In this document: positions 26,670 to 35,894 of the stretch, one piece after another
Layout of the letters: the number at the start of each line of letters is the position of its first letter
How positions within the stretch are numbered: the stretch's first letter is position 1
DNA from: an uncultured Arenicella sp.
GTDB taxonomy: Bacteria; Pseudomonadota; Gammaproteobacteria; Arenicellales; Arenicellaceae
Assembly: GCA_947499305.1 (NCBI GenBank)
Contig: CANMNN010000006.1
Coordinates: 1 to 64,000, forward strand
Length of the DNA stretch: 64,000 nt
Reading direction: 5' to 3'
Program-made: the position numbers and the translations under genes
The notes under the pieces: generated by a model
Told to the model about the DNA's origin: nothing
What the model saw: the letters and a program-made list of their open reading frames with translations, nothing else
The model's database searches: none

Positions 26670-27617
26670 ATGAAGCTCAACCTTAAACAACTCGAAACCT
26701 TTGTGCTGGTTGCCGACCTTGGAAGTTTTCGCAGCGCGGCTGAGCGCTTAAGCACAACTCAGCCAAATGTATCATCACGCATTGCCGCACTCGAAACATC
26801 GCTTAACACGGTATTGATGGAGCGAGATGCAGGTTCAGTCAGGCTAACAACCAAAGGCCATGAATTACTCGGTTACGCTCGCAATGTTTTGTGCTCGGTT
26901 GATGAACTCGTTGAAGCGGCGAATGGTGAGGCTGCCTTTGATGGTGCTGTGCGACTAGGTGTGAACGAGATGGTGGTTCACACATGGCTGCGTGATTTTA
27001 TGAAAGCGTTTAAGACTCGATTTCCGAATGTGGTGGTCGAGTTGAGTGTTGATTTATCGAGCAAATTAGAGAGCGACCTCGCTGAGCGAAATATTGATTT
27101 AGCCTTCCAGAGTGGCCCCTTTGCTCGCAAAGCATCTGGCGAGTACTGCCTTGGTGAATACCCTATTGTTTGGGTGGCATCGCCAAATATTGATTTGCCT
27201 CGCGATACGCAACCTAGCTCAGCAGATCTTAGCCGCTTTCCAATTTTGACCCATGCTAGAAGAACCCGGCCTTACGAAGACGTCGCCGCACACTTCGCAC
27301 AGTGGCCTAAGTTAAAAACTCGTCTGGTTCCTTCAAGCAATCTAGCCGCATGTTTGCAAATGACCGTTGACGGTTACGGTGTGGCCGCTTTGCTCGCGCC
27401 AATGGTTGAACAAGAAATTGCAAACGGCCAATTACTTAAGCTTGATTATCCGTGGACGCCAGAGCCTTTGCGTTTCGCAGCGCGGTACGACAAATCAAAA
27501 AGCTCGAGCATTGTGCAAAGTGCTGCGGAAATTGCGCACCATTGTGCAAAAACTTACTACCACTCATTCCAAACTCAAGCAGATAGGCTTGAGGTAACTA
27601 AACGAAAAGCATCATGA
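26670..27617 (+). CDS. LysR family transcriptional regulator
   Basis: A 315-residue regulator with the winged helix at about 4-62 (LKQLETFVLVADLGSFRSAAERL, TTQPNVSSRIAALE) and an effector domain at about 90-295. It lies 20 bp after gcdH and overlaps the hyuA start by ATGA, so it is embedded in the seven-gene run rather than divergent from its target, which is uncommon for LysR. It could control gcdH, the hyu genes or both. The effector is unknown; glutarate would be a natural guess given gcdH. Confidence 0.9.
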   Translation: MKLNLKQLETFVLVADLGSFRSAAERLSTTQPNVSSRIAALETSLNTVLMERDAGSVRLTTKGHELLGYARNVLCSVDELVEAANGEAAFDGAVRLGVNEMVVHTWLRDFMKAFKTRFPNVVVELSVDLSSKLESDLAERNIDLAFQSGPFARKASGEYCLGEYPIVWVASPNIDLPRDTQPSSADLSRFPILTHARRTRPYEDVAAHFAQWPKLKTRLVPSSNLAACLQMTVDGYGVAALLAPMVEQEIANGQLLKLDYPWTPEPLRFAARYDKSKSSSIVQSAAEIAHHCAKTYYHSFQTQADRLEVTKRKAS

Positions 27618-29701
27618 CAGACTTAATGAAAGGCATCCGGATGGGTGTCGATATTGGCGGCACGTTTACCGACGTAGTGCTAGAAAAAGATGGTCAGCAA
27701 TTTTCCACTAAAGTGCTGACAACTTATATCGCGCCAGAAAACGCTATTATTGATGGTATGCATCAGGTATGTATCAAGGCGTCGATCAGCCCCTCGCAAA
27801 TCGGGCAGATTATTCATGGAACCACCTTGGCCACTAACGCCTTGATTGAGCGAAATGGGGCGAAGACAGCCTTAATTACCACACAGGGCTTTCGTGATGT
27901 CATTGAGATGCGCACAGAATCTCGCTTCGAGCAATACGACTTAAATCTGAGCTTGCCCGAGCCTTTACTGCCTCGGCAGCAACGGTACACTGTTAATGAG
28001 CGAGTAAGCGCTAAAGGAGAGGTTTACCATGCGCTTGATAAGGCTGAGGTTCAAGCGCTCGCCGAGCAGATTAAAACCGCAGGCTACGAGAGCGTCGCAG
28101 TTGGTTTGTTGCACTCTTATTTAAATGACAGCCATGAGCGGTTAATTAGAGACGTCTTGAATGAAATTGTGCCTGAGGTAATGGTTTCAATTTCATCAGA
28201 AGTGTCACCACAAATGCGTGAGTATGAGCGTTTTAATACAGTGGTGGCGAATGCCTATATCAAACCCTTAATGAAAAGTTACCTAGGTCGTTTATACGGT
28301 CGTTTGCGTGACGAAGGTGTTGGCTGCAACGTGTTTTTAATGCACTCGGGCGGTGGCATTATTTCGATAGAAAGCGCTTCGGAGTTTCCCGTACGCTTGG
28401 TCGAGTCTGGTCCAGCTGGAGGCGCGGTGTTTGCAGCAACTATTGCTGCTCGTTATGGCCTCGATAAAGTGTTGTCGTTCGATATGGGCGGCACTACGGC
28501 GAAGATTTGTTTAATCAATAATCAAACACCAAAAACCAGTCGCGTGTTCGAAGTAGCGAGAACCTATCGCTTTAAGAAAGGCTCAGGCATGCCTATCTCC
28601 ATACCTGTTATCGACATGGTTGAGATTGGGGCAGGAGGCGGATCACTTGCTCATGTTGATTCGATGCGGCAAATTCGCGTTGGTCCGGAGTCGGCTGGCT
28701 CTGAGCCTGGCCCAGCTTGCTATGGCCGAGGTGGTGCGCGCCCAGCGGTAACTGACGCGGACTTGGTTCTTGGTAAGTTAGACCCTGCAAACTTTGCAGG
28801 TGGCTCAATCAGTTTGCAAACAGAAGATTCTGAGCGTGCATTGGTGAGTGAGCTAGGGTCTAAGCTAAACATGGACGCCCAAACTGCCGCTTACGGTTTG
28901 GTTGAAGTTGTCGATGAAAATATGGCAAATGCGGCACGTGTTCATGCGGTTGAAAACGGTGAGGACTTAGCTGACTACACCATGATCGCCTTCGGCGGCG
29001 CCGCGCCGTTACATGCCGGCAGATTGTGTGAGAAATTGGGTGTCGATCGACTCTTGGTGCCCGTTGGCGCTGGCGTTGGGTCGGCCATCGGCTTTCTTCG
29101 TGCGCCGTTTAGCTTTGAAGCAAACCGAAGTGTGTTCATGCGCTTGTCTGATTTTGATACGTCAATGATTTCAGGTTTATTAAGCGAGTTAGAGCAAGAA
29201 GCTAGAGGCTTTGTAAAACGCTGCGATAAAGCGGCCGAGATCCTTTCAGAGTTTAAAGTCTACATGCGCTATAGCGGTCAGGGGTGGGAAATACCCGTAG
29301 TGCTGAGCTCGGAGCAAGCTAAGAAACCAGATATGCAAACATTTAAACGCTTATTTGAAGAAGATTATAGAGCGCTATTCGGCCGAATCGTCGACGGTAT
29401 GGATATCGAAATAACCGTATGGGCTGTGAATGCAACAACGCCGTCTGAACCCGTAGAACAGGCAATAGAACTCGATCGTGCCGATGCGGCTCCAGTTGAG
29501 AATCGGCGTGTGATGTTTGACCCGGCCCTAGGCGTGGAGCAATCAGCAAATGTAGTATTGAGAAAAAATATGGAGTTTGGTCAAACGGTTGATGGGCCAG
29601 CCGCGATTACCGAAGACGAAACGACGGTGATTGTGCCTGCTAGCCGAGAAGCAATTATGCAAAGCGATGGATGTATTGATATGCGCGTGAGGGCAAGCTA
29701 A
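27614..29701 (+). CDS. hyuA: Hydantoinase/oxoprolinase family subunit A
   Basis: A 695-residue ATP-dependent amidohydrolase subunit. The ASKHA nucleotide-binding motifs are MGVDIGGTFTDVV (10-22), IHGTTLATNALIERNG and LSFDMGGTTAKICL, with EIGAGGGSLA later. Family members cleave N-methylhydantoin, hydantoins or 5-oxoproline with ATP, or form part of acetone and acetophenone carboxylases. The start overlaps the LysR stop (ATGA), and hyuB follows with a TAATG overlap, so the two subunits are translationally coupled. The substrate is unknown; the next gene, an amine-type FAD oxidase, would fit a product that is an N-substituted amino acid. Confidence 0.9.
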   Translation: MTDLMKGIRMGVDIGGTFTDVVLEKDGQQFSTKVLTTYIAPENAIIDGMHQVCIKASISPSQIGQIIHGTTLATNALIERNGAKTALITTQGFRDVIEMRTESRFEQYDLNLSLPEPLLPRQQRYTVNERVSAKGEVYHALDKAEVQALAEQIKTAGYESVAVGLLHSYLNDSHERLIRDVLNEIVPEVMVSISSEVSPQMREYERFNTVVANAYIKPLMKSYLGRLYGRLRDEGVGCNVFLMHSGGGIISIESASEFPVRLVESGPAGGAVFAATIAARYGLDKVLSFDMGGTTAKICLINNQTPKTSRVFEVARTYRFKKGSGMPISIPVIDMVEIGAGGGSLAHVDSMRQIRVGPESAGSEPGPACYGRGGARPAVTDADLVLGKLDPANFAGGSISLQTEDSERALVSELGSKLNMDAQTAAYGLVEVVDENMANAARVHAVENGEDLADYTMIAFGGAAPLHAGRLCEKLGVDRLLVPVGAGVGSAIGFLRAPFSFEANRSVFMRLSDFDTSMISGLLSELEQEARGFVKRCDKAAEILSEFKVYMRYSGQGWEIPVVLSSEQAKKPDMQTFKRLFEEDYRALFGRIVDGMDIEITVWAVNATTPSEPVEQAIELDRADAAPVENRRVMFDPALGVEQSANVVLRKNMEFGQTVDGPAAITEDETTVIVPASREAIMQSDGCIDMRVRAS

Positions 29702-31437
29702 TGAATAAGTCGACATCAAATAGTCAGTCTCGAAAGAGCACTGTCGCCAAACAAGTCATGTGGAATCGCATGATCTCGGTAGTTGAAGAACAAGCACAAG
29801 CTTTGATTCGTACGGCATTTTCAACTTCGGTGCGAGAAGCGGGAGATTTGTCGGCCGGCGTATATGATTATGACGGTAAAATGCTTGCGCAAGCGGTAAC
29901 CGGCACCCCTGGCCATGTGAATGCAATGGCCGCGGCGGTAGCACATTTCATTCGACGAATAGGCCGAGATAATATTTTTCAAGGTGATGTTTATATAACT
30001 AATGACCCTTGGGAAGGTACCGGTCACCTACACGATATAACCGTGGTAAGCCCATCATTTCATAAGGAAAAGCTGATAGGTTTTTTCGCCTGCACCGCGC
30101 ATGTGGTCGATATTGGTGGACGAGGTTTTACCGCTGATGCCGCGTCAATTTATGAAGAGGGTTTGTATATTCCAATCATGAAAATGGCTGAACGAGGCGA
30201 GGTGAATAAGACCTTAATGCATATTGTGCGAGGCAACGTTCGAGAGCCCGATCAAGTAGTCGGTGACATGCACGCCTTGGCGACCTGCAATGAAATCGGT
30301 CACTTACGTTTGATTGAGATGATGCAAGAATTTGACTTAGACGACCTGCAAGAAATTGCTGAGTTCATCTTAGACAATTCGCGTGTCGCCACACTTGAAA
30401 AAATTGCGGCGCTTCCCAACGCTTCAGCAACAGGTGAAATGACGATCGACGGATATAACACCCCAATCAAGCTTAATGTTGCGCTAGAAATCAAAGATGA
30501 TGAGGTGCTTTGTGACTTTGATGGCTCGTCAGGTGTCGATAAGATGGGCATTAATGTGCCTTTGGTGTACACCCAAGCCTACTCCTGTTACGCATTAAAA
30601 TGCGCAATCGCGCCTGAGGTGCCAAATAACGCGGCTTCATTGGCACCGTTTGTTATTAGCGCGCCTGAAAACACATTACTGAATGCACTCCATCCTGCAC
30701 CTGTTGCCTTGCGCCATGTAGTTGGTCAAATGCTGCCCGATGTTGTTTATAACGCCTTAGACAAAATATTGCCCGAGACTGTTCCGGCCGAAGGCGCAAG
30801 CACACTATGTAATTTTCAAGTGTCACTGCGCCCAAGAACAGATGCGCCAGCGCCTAAAGATGCGATAAGAGCTGAAGTGCTAACTTTTAACTCTGGCGGT
30901 TCGGGAGCGAGGCCAGGCTTGGACGGCATGAGTTCTACTGCGTTCCCTTCTGGCGTAATGACGATGCCAGTAGAAGCGACGGAGCATACCGGACCGATAA
31001 TTATTTGGCGCAAAGAGCTACGCCCAGACAGTGGCGGTGCGGGTAAGTATCGCGGGGGGCTTGGTCAATATATGGAGGTCGGAGCTACGGATGGGCACGA
31101 GTTTGACTTCTCAGCGATGTTTGACCGTGTTGATCACCCGGCTAGGGGGCGGCAAGGCGGCCACAATGGCGCGCCGACCACTATTGCTCGTGACGATGGG
31201 GTTGCTATGCAAGGCAAAGGTAAGCAATTTGTACCCAACGGCCGTCGAGTAAAGTTGGAGTTTTCTGGTGGCGCGGGGTACGGAGAGCCAAGTGAGCGAG
31301 ACCCTGAACTGGTCAAGCGCGACTTTGCACGCGGGTACATTTCAGCTCAAGTCGCGAAAACAGATTATGGTTTAAGCGATTCGGATATAGCAGAAATCAA
31401 TAAAGCGTTGTTACTTGGAGAGACCTTAGGTGATTAA
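29701..31437 (+). CDS. hyuB: Hydantoinase family subunit B
   Basis: A 578-residue hydantoinase B protein, of normal length. Recognisable segments are RTAFSTSVREAGDLSAGVYD, TGTPGHVNAMA, TNDPWEGTGHLHDI and FNSGGSGARPGLDG near the C terminus. It forms the second subunit of the ATP-dependent complex with HyuA. Its ATG shares a nucleotide with the hyuA stop, and its 3' end overlaps the next gene by 8 nt, so all three are surely in one transcript. Confidence 0.9.
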   Translation: MNKSTSNSQSRKSTVAKQVMWNRMISVVEEQAQALIRTAFSTSVREAGDLSAGVYDYDGKMLAQAVTGTPGHVNAMAAAVAHFIRRIGRDNIFQGDVYITNDPWEGTGHLHDITVVSPSFHKEKLIGFFACTAHVVDIGGRGFTADAASIYEEGLYIPIMKMAERGEVNKTLMHIVRGNVREPDQVVGDMHALATCNEIGHLRLIEMMQEFDLDDLQEIAEFILDNSRVATLEKIAALPNASATGEMTIDGYNTPIKLNVALEIKDDEVLCDFDGSSGVDKMGINVPLVYTQAYSCYALKCAIAPEVPNNAASLAPFVISAPENTLLNALHPAPVALRHVVGQMLPDVVYNALDKILPETVPAEGASTLCNFQVSLRPRTDAPAPKDAIRAEVLTFNSGGSGARPGLDGMSSTAFPSGVMTMPVEATEHTGPIIIWRKELRPDSGGAGKYRGGLGQYMEVGATDGHEFDFSAMFDRVDHPARGRQGGHNGAPTTIARDDGVAMQGKGKQFVPNGRRVKLEFSGGAGYGEPSERDPELVKRDFARGYISAQVAKTDYGLSDSDIAEINKALLLGETLGD

Positions 31438-32647
31438 ATCCGATTTCAATGCGCCCATTAACAGCAGCTACGATGTTGTAGTTGTTGGTGGTGCAAAAAT
31501 TGGCTCGTCGGTTGCATGGTTTCTGAGTAACAACCCTGATTTCAACGGCTCAGTGCTGGTGGTTGAAAGAGACCCAAGCTATGAGTTTTCATCTACCTCG
31601 CATACCAATAGTTGTATGCGGCAACAGTTCTCAGCTGAAATTAATATCCGCATATCTCAATTCGCAGCCGAATTTGTGCGTAATTTCCGCGAGCAACTTG
31701 GCAATGATCCGCGCGTACCGGAAATCCATTTTCAGAGTTATGGCTACATGTACTTGGCTGATAACGAGGCGTTTGCGAACACTTTGCGTGAGGCCCAAGC
31801 CTTACAAGCTCGTTGCGGTGCGGGCACAAAAACCATGACCGCAGATGAAATTAAACGAGATTATCCATTTTACCAATTGGATGACATCCTCGTTGGAAAT
31901 CACAACCTTGTTAATGAGGGCTACTACGACGGAAACACTGTATTCGATTGGTGGAAGCGCTCGGCGCGAGAAAATGGCGTTGAATATATTACTAACGAAG
32001 TTGTTAGCATGAGTAAGAACGCGACTGACTCTCTTGTTGAAAGTATTACCCTTGCCACGGGAGAGCAAATAGCGTGTGGTAGAGTCGTCAATGCATCGGG
32101 CCCTAGAGCGCTGTTAACCTCTCGCATGGCCGGCATTGAAATCCCTGTAGAGCCCAGAAAAAGATACACCTATATCTTTGAGGCCGAGCAACCGCTTGAT
32201 AGAGATTTACCGCTAACAATAGATCCATCTGGCGTGCACATGCGCAGTGAAGGTAAGTACTATTTAGCCGGCTGCCCACCCGATATCGACCCCGCCGTGG
32301 ATTACGACGACTTCGTCGAAGATCATAGTTTGTGGCAAGACAAAGTTTGGCCAGCAATCGCCAATCGAATACCTCAGTTTGAAGCGATTAAGTTAGTTAA
32401 CTCTTGGGTAGGGCATTATGCCTATAACACCCTCGATCAAAACGCGATATTAGGTGCACACGATAAGGTGGAAAATTTCATCTTCGCCAACGGTTTTTCT
32501 GGTCACGGCTTTCAGCAAGCGCCTGCGATGGGGCGTGGTGTTGCAGAGCTAATAACGTATGGCGAGTTTCGATCATTGGACTTGAGCCCATTTTCGTATA
32601 AACGCATTGCTAATAATCAGCCGTTCGTAGAACGTGCGGTTATCTAA
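31430..32647 (+). CDS. FAD-dependent oxidoreductase (DAO / sarcosine oxidase-like)
   Basis: A 405-residue DAO-family flavoenzyme starting at GTG inside the end of hyuB; ggag lies about 10 nt before it. The FAD fold is VVVVGGAKIGSSVAWFLS (17-34), with Ala in place of the second Gly, a change common in this subgroup. The C-terminal FANGFSGHGFQQAPAMGRGVAEL is the usual FAD-binding end. Relatives oxidise secondary or tertiary amino acids such as sarcosine or dimethylglycine, or D-amino acids. After a hydantoinase, sarcosine or another N-alkyl amino acid would be a sensible substrate, but this is inferred. Confidence 0.88.
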   Translation: MIKSDFNAPINSSYDVVVVGGAKIGSSVAWFLSNNPDFNGSVLVVERDPSYEFSSTSHTNSCMRQQFSAEINIRISQFAAEFVRNFREQLGNDPRVPEIHFQSYGYMYLADNEAFANTLREAQALQARCGAGTKTMTADEIKRDYPFYQLDDILVGNHNLVNEGYYDGNTVFDWWKRSARENGVEYITNEVVSMSKNATDSLVESITLATGEQIACGRVVNASGPRALLTSRMAGIEIPVEPRKRYTYIFEAEQPLDRDLPLTIDPSGVHMRSEGKYYLAGCPPDIDPAVDYDDFVEDHSLWQDKVWPAIANRIPQFEAIKLVNSWVGHYAYNTLDQNAILGAHDKVENFIFANGFSGHGFQQAPAMGRGVAELITYGEFRSLDLSPFSYKRIANNQPFVERAVI

Positions 32648-32686
32648 TAGTGATCGCTGAATGAGTATAACTAGAGGAACCTTGCT

Positions 32687-33913
32687 TTGAATAAGTCGCT
32701 AAACCCAGTTTCATCAAGGCTTGCGCCAATTAAGCCCTCAGCTTCAGCGTGGGTAAGCCAAGCAGCCAAAGCGCTTAAGGCACAGGGCCATGACGTCATC
32801 GATATGGGCTTAGGTGAGCCCGATTTTGATACGCCCGCGCACATCGTAGAAGCCGCCAATGTTGCCGCTAAAGCCGGGCAAACGCGCTATCCACCAACTG
32901 GAGGTACCGCCGAGCTAAAGCAAGCCGTAGTCGATAAGTTTAAACGTGAGAACGATCTGGCGTATTCAACGTCTCAAGTTATTGTTAGTAACGGTGCCAA
33001 GCAAGTAATTTTTAATGCGTTGATGGCGAGTTTAGAAGTTGACCATGAAGTTCTGCTTTGTGCGCCATATTTTGGCCAGTACAAAGACATGGTGTTAATT
33101 CTCGGTGGCAAGCCAGTAGAGCTGCCTTGCTCTGCTGATGATAGATTCTTAGTTACCGCATCTGCACTCGAAGAAGCAATTGGCGACAATACTCGATGGA
33201 TTATCCTTAATGCACCTTCGAACCCATCAGGCGCTTTATATTCACCCGAGGAGCTCAAAGCAATTGGTGACGTGCTCGAGCGTCATCCGCAAGTGATGGT
33301 GATGGCGGATGAAATATACGAACACATCGTGTTCGATGATAAACAGTTTTTCTCTTTCGCCGCGGCGAACCCTCAGTTAAAAGACCGCACGCTCATTGTT
33401 AATGGCGTTTCAAAAGCCTATGCCATGACCGGCTGGCGAATTGGCTATGGTGCAGGCAACTCCGAGTTAATTGATGCGATGGTAAAAGTTCAATCGCAAA
33501 TATCCTCTGGTGCGTGCTCTATTGCGCAAGCGGCCGCAGCGGCGGCTCTTAACGGTCCACAAGACTCCGTTACGGAATTTTGCGTGGCCTTTGAACGGCG
33601 GCGCGATTTGGTTGTCTCACGTATTCAGACAATCGACGGTCTAACGCTCGATGCGCCAGGCGGTGCGTTTTATGCCTTTATTGGCTGTGATGCATTTATT
33701 GGAACGATCACGCCCGACGGCAAATTAATTGAAGACGACACGCAATTTACACAATACCTATTGGAGGAAGCCAAGGTTGCCGCCGTTGCAGGTAGCGCCT
33801 ATGGCTTGTCACCGTTTTTTAGACTATCCACCGCAACCTCTGACGACATACTGAATCAAGCAATTGATCGTATCGCTGAGTCACTTGCCAAACTTACTTC
33901 TCAACAAAGATAA
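32687..33913 (+). CDS. Class I/II PLP aminotransferase (aspartate aminotransferase-like)
   Basis: A 408-residue fold-type I aminotransferase. It begins at TTG with gagg 9 nt upstream. Motifs: GLGEPDFDTP (41-50), NAPSNPSGALYSPEEL with the conserved Asn, DEIYEH with the Asp that pairs with the pyridine nitrogen, and Lys243 in NGVSKAYAMTGWRIGY as the Schiff-base lysine. The type is that of prokaryotic aspartate/broad-specificity aminotransferases. It lies between the FAD oxidase and uronate dehydrogenase genes in the same run and may deaminate the amino acid produced there. Confidence 0.9.
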   Translation: MNKSLNPVSSRLAPIKPSASAWVSQAAKALKAQGHDVIDMGLGEPDFDTPAHIVEAANVAAKAGQTRYPPTGGTAELKQAVVDKFKRENDLAYSTSQVIVSNGAKQVIFNALMASLEVDHEVLLCAPYFGQYKDMVLILGGKPVELPCSADDRFLVTASALEEAIGDNTRWIILNAPSNPSGALYSPEELKAIGDVLERHPQVMVMADEIYEHIVFDDKQFFSFAAANPQLKDRTLIVNGVSKAYAMTGWRIGYGAGNSELIDAMVKVQSQISSGACSIAQAAAAAALNGPQDSVTEFCVAFERRRDLVVSRIQTIDGLTLDAPGGAFYAFIGCDAFIGTITPDGKLIEDDTQFTQYLLEEAKVAAVAGSAYGLSPFFRLSTATSDDILNQAIDRIAESLAKLTSQQR

Positions 33914-33918
33914 GCAAT

Positions 33919-34758
33919 ATGAAAAAACTAGTTCTTACCGGCGCCGCAGGCCGCCTAGGCTCATACTTACGTGAACCGCTTTCTAAGATGGCTGACACAC
34001 TTGTTAGTACAGACATCGTTGATGATATCGGGGGGCTTTATGACGGCGAGTCTTATGTTCAAGCCGATTTAGCTAACTTGAACCAAATGGTCGAGGTGCT
34101 TAAAGATGCCGACATGGTTGTGCATTTTGGTGCGATTGGCGACGAAGCACCATTCGAGCAAATTCTCGGCCCCAATATTATTGGCGCGTACAACGTATGG
34201 GAAGCGGCTTACCGCAATGGCGTTCGACGTGTTGTTTATGCCAGCTCAGTTCATGCTGTAGGAATGCATTCTAAACGAGACTGCATTGGAACTGATGCAC
34301 CCCACCGCCCAGACACCTTTTATGGTTTGGCAAAATGTTTCGCTGAAGATCTGGGCAGTCTTTACTGGGACAAGCGTGGTATCGAATCAGTGTGCATGCG
34401 CATCTTTTCATGTGCACAGGTGAATAATGCCAGGTCATTAGGAACATGGTTGTCTTATGACGATCTCATTCATATGGTTGAGCAATCAATAAACACTCCA
34501 GTAACAGGCTTTACGGTTGTGTATGGCATTTCAAATAATGACCGACGCGTTGTTGATAATACTAAAGCCAGCTTCTTAGGGTATAGACCCAAAGACAATG
34601 CCGAACAGTTTGCCGGTGAAATTTTAGCGGAAACACCTGTGCTTGATCATTCTGACCCAGAGCATTCTTTAATTGGCGGACCGTTCGCTGTTGTTGAGAT
34701 AGGTAACAGCGGTTTGGCGACGATGAATGTGGTTGACGATACAAAAATAGTTGACTAG
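33919..34758 (+). CDS. udh: Uronate dehydrogenase-like NAD-dependent oxidoreductase
   Basis: A 279-residue extended-type SDR. It has TGAAGRLG (7-14), active-site Ser109/110, Tyr135 and Lys139 (YGLAK), and FEQILGPNIIGAYNVWEAA, closely resembling Agrobacterium Udh, whose catalytic set is Ser, Tyr136 and Lys140. The SCAQVNNARSLGTWLSYDD segment also matches the family. Udh oxidises galacturonate or glucuronate to the aldarolactone. The gene starts 5 bp after the aminotransferase stop, so it belongs to the same transcript, although uronic acid oxidation does not obviously fit with the amine-catabolic genes before it. Confidence 0.82.
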   Translation: MKKLVLTGAAGRLGSYLREPLSKMADTLVSTDIVDDIGGLYDGESYVQADLANLNQMVEVLKDADMVVHFGAIGDEAPFEQILGPNIIGAYNVWEAAYRNGVRRVVYASSVHAVGMHSKRDCIGTDAPHRPDTFYGLAKCFAEDLGSLYWDKRGIESVCMRIFSCAQVNNARSLGTWLSYDDLIHMVEQSINTPVTGFTVVYGISNNDRRVVDNTKASFLGYRPKDNAEQFAGEILAETPVLDHSDPEHSLIGGPFAVVEIGNSGLATMNVVDDTKIVD

Positions 34759-34764
34759 CTATAT

Positions 34765-34780
34765 TGGCTGTTAGCAGCCA
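34765..34780 (+). terminator. Small hairpin after the seven-gene run, weak terminator
   Basis: tggctg and cagcca (6-bp arms, ttag loop) lie 6 nt after the udh stop, with a short tttt about 10 nt further. It is weak by itself but well placed. Confidence 0.35.
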
Positions 34781-34952
34781 TATGTCGAATTTTGGTCTGA
34801 GAAGTGGCGAATTGCTGAACAATGTACGAAACAGTCGCTAATAGACAACAGCAACTGCACTGGTTCTCTTGTTATCATAGAGACGTTACCCTCACCCTCA
34901 GATAAATGAGAGCCCAATAAACAATAGTTGTTGGGCACAATAATAATTGACT

Positions 34953-35396
34953 ATGAAAAATCTAAAAAAGAGCTGCTTAACTCTTCTTGCTGTTGCTGCA
35001 TGTTTGGTTGGTGTGTCTGCTTCGGCCGCTGTTAAATCACGAACTGTTGAGCTCGATGTTATGGAGAATGGCGAGCAGGTTGGCGAAAAAGTGGTTGTGA
35101 CTTGTCGAGCGAACGACGAAAAGCGCGAAATTTTCAAGAAGAAAGGTACGCGTAAGTGGTGCGATAGCGCCTTTCCTGAGATGTGCGCGAAATTGAAAGA
35201 CGATCTAAGCGATCGAGTATGCTCAAGCACATACCGCAATAAACTTGCCTCATTGCAACAGCAGGTTGATAAAGATGACCAAGTTGGAAAACTCAAGGCT
35301 GAGCTAATTGAGATTGAGCAAAAGCGTATTGAGATCGCGGATAAGGTACTTGAGCTTAAGAGGCGAGAGCTAGAACTACAGAAAACGCTCAGCTAA
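34953..35396 (+). CDS. Small secreted protein with C-terminal coiled coil
   Basis: I do not recognise the family. The ATG at 34953 is preferred over a TTG two codons earlier. The 147-residue product has a signal peptide (likely cut after ASA at about 24), a central region with four cysteines (in VTCRAND, KWCDS, EMCAK and RVCSS) that could form two disulfides in the periplasm, and a charged heptad-like C terminus (about 92-145) rich in Leu, Glu and Lys that predicts a coiled coil. It is flanked by spacers on both sides and is probably transcribed alone. Confidence 0.75.
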   Translation: MKNLKKSCLTLLAVAACLVGVSASAAVKSRTVELDVMENGEQVGEKVVVTCRANDEKREIFKKKGTRKWCDSAFPEMCAKLKDDLSDRVCSSTYRNKLASLQQQVDKDDQVGKLKAELIEIEQKRIEIADKVLELKRRELELQKTLS

Positions 35397-35544
35397 AATT
35401 AGGTTTAGGCTTGTGTTTCAGACGCACTATCAAGCTTGAACGTTAAAATAAGCAGCAGATTCAAATACAGAGTGATCTCGGCTGCCAAGCTTGTGTACAA
35501 TTCTTGCTAAGGAAACGTAATCTACTGAGTTGCGAGGAATTACT

Positions 35545-35859
35545 ATGCCGAACTTTATGCTGACCTATTTAGGTACACCTGAAATATCAACTCCTGAAGA
35601 AAAACAATCCCACATGGATAAGTACCACCAGTGGATTGTAAATCTTGGTGAGAAAGCCCTAAGCCCAATGAATCCACTCAAGAATGTGTCAGTGGTTAGC
35701 TCGCAGGGCGAAGTAAGCTCTGGAGGCGAAACCGGCATGACCGGCTTCACAATTATCTCAACAGACTCAATCGACGAAGCTATCGCTATTGCTCAGGCGT
35801 GCCCATTCCTAGAAGTTGGCGGTCGTTTAGAAGTTGCTGAAATGATTCAGATGGGTTAA
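35545..35859 (+). CDS. YCII-related domain protein
   Basis: A 104-residue protein. The ATG at 35545 is chosen because gagg lies 8 nt upstream; an upstream TTG would place the Shine-Dalgarno inside the gene. The pattern MPNFMLTYLG, YHQWIVNLGEKALSPMNP, GFTIISTDSIDEAIAIAQACPFLEVGGRLEVAEM matches the YCII/DGPF ferredoxin-like fold often linked to sigma factors or small-molecule chemistry. No partner is adjacent. Function unknown. Confidence 0.82.
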   Translation: MPNFMLTYLGTPEISTPEEKQSHMDKYHQWIVNLGEKALSPMNPLKNVSVVSSQGEVSSGGETGMTGFTIISTDSIDEAIAIAQACPFLEVGGRLEVAEMIQMG

Positions 35860-35861
35860 GG

Positions 35862-35890
35862 GGAGTGAGCCAAAGCAGTTAGCCCACTCC
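35862..35890. terminator. Imperfect hairpin between converging genes
   Basis: ggagtgagc (35862-35870) pairs with gcccactcc (35882-35890) with one mismatch, directly between the YCII gene and the converging IorB gene. There is no clear T run on either side, so the call rests on position. Confidence 0.35.
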
Positions 35891-35894
35891 GCGC

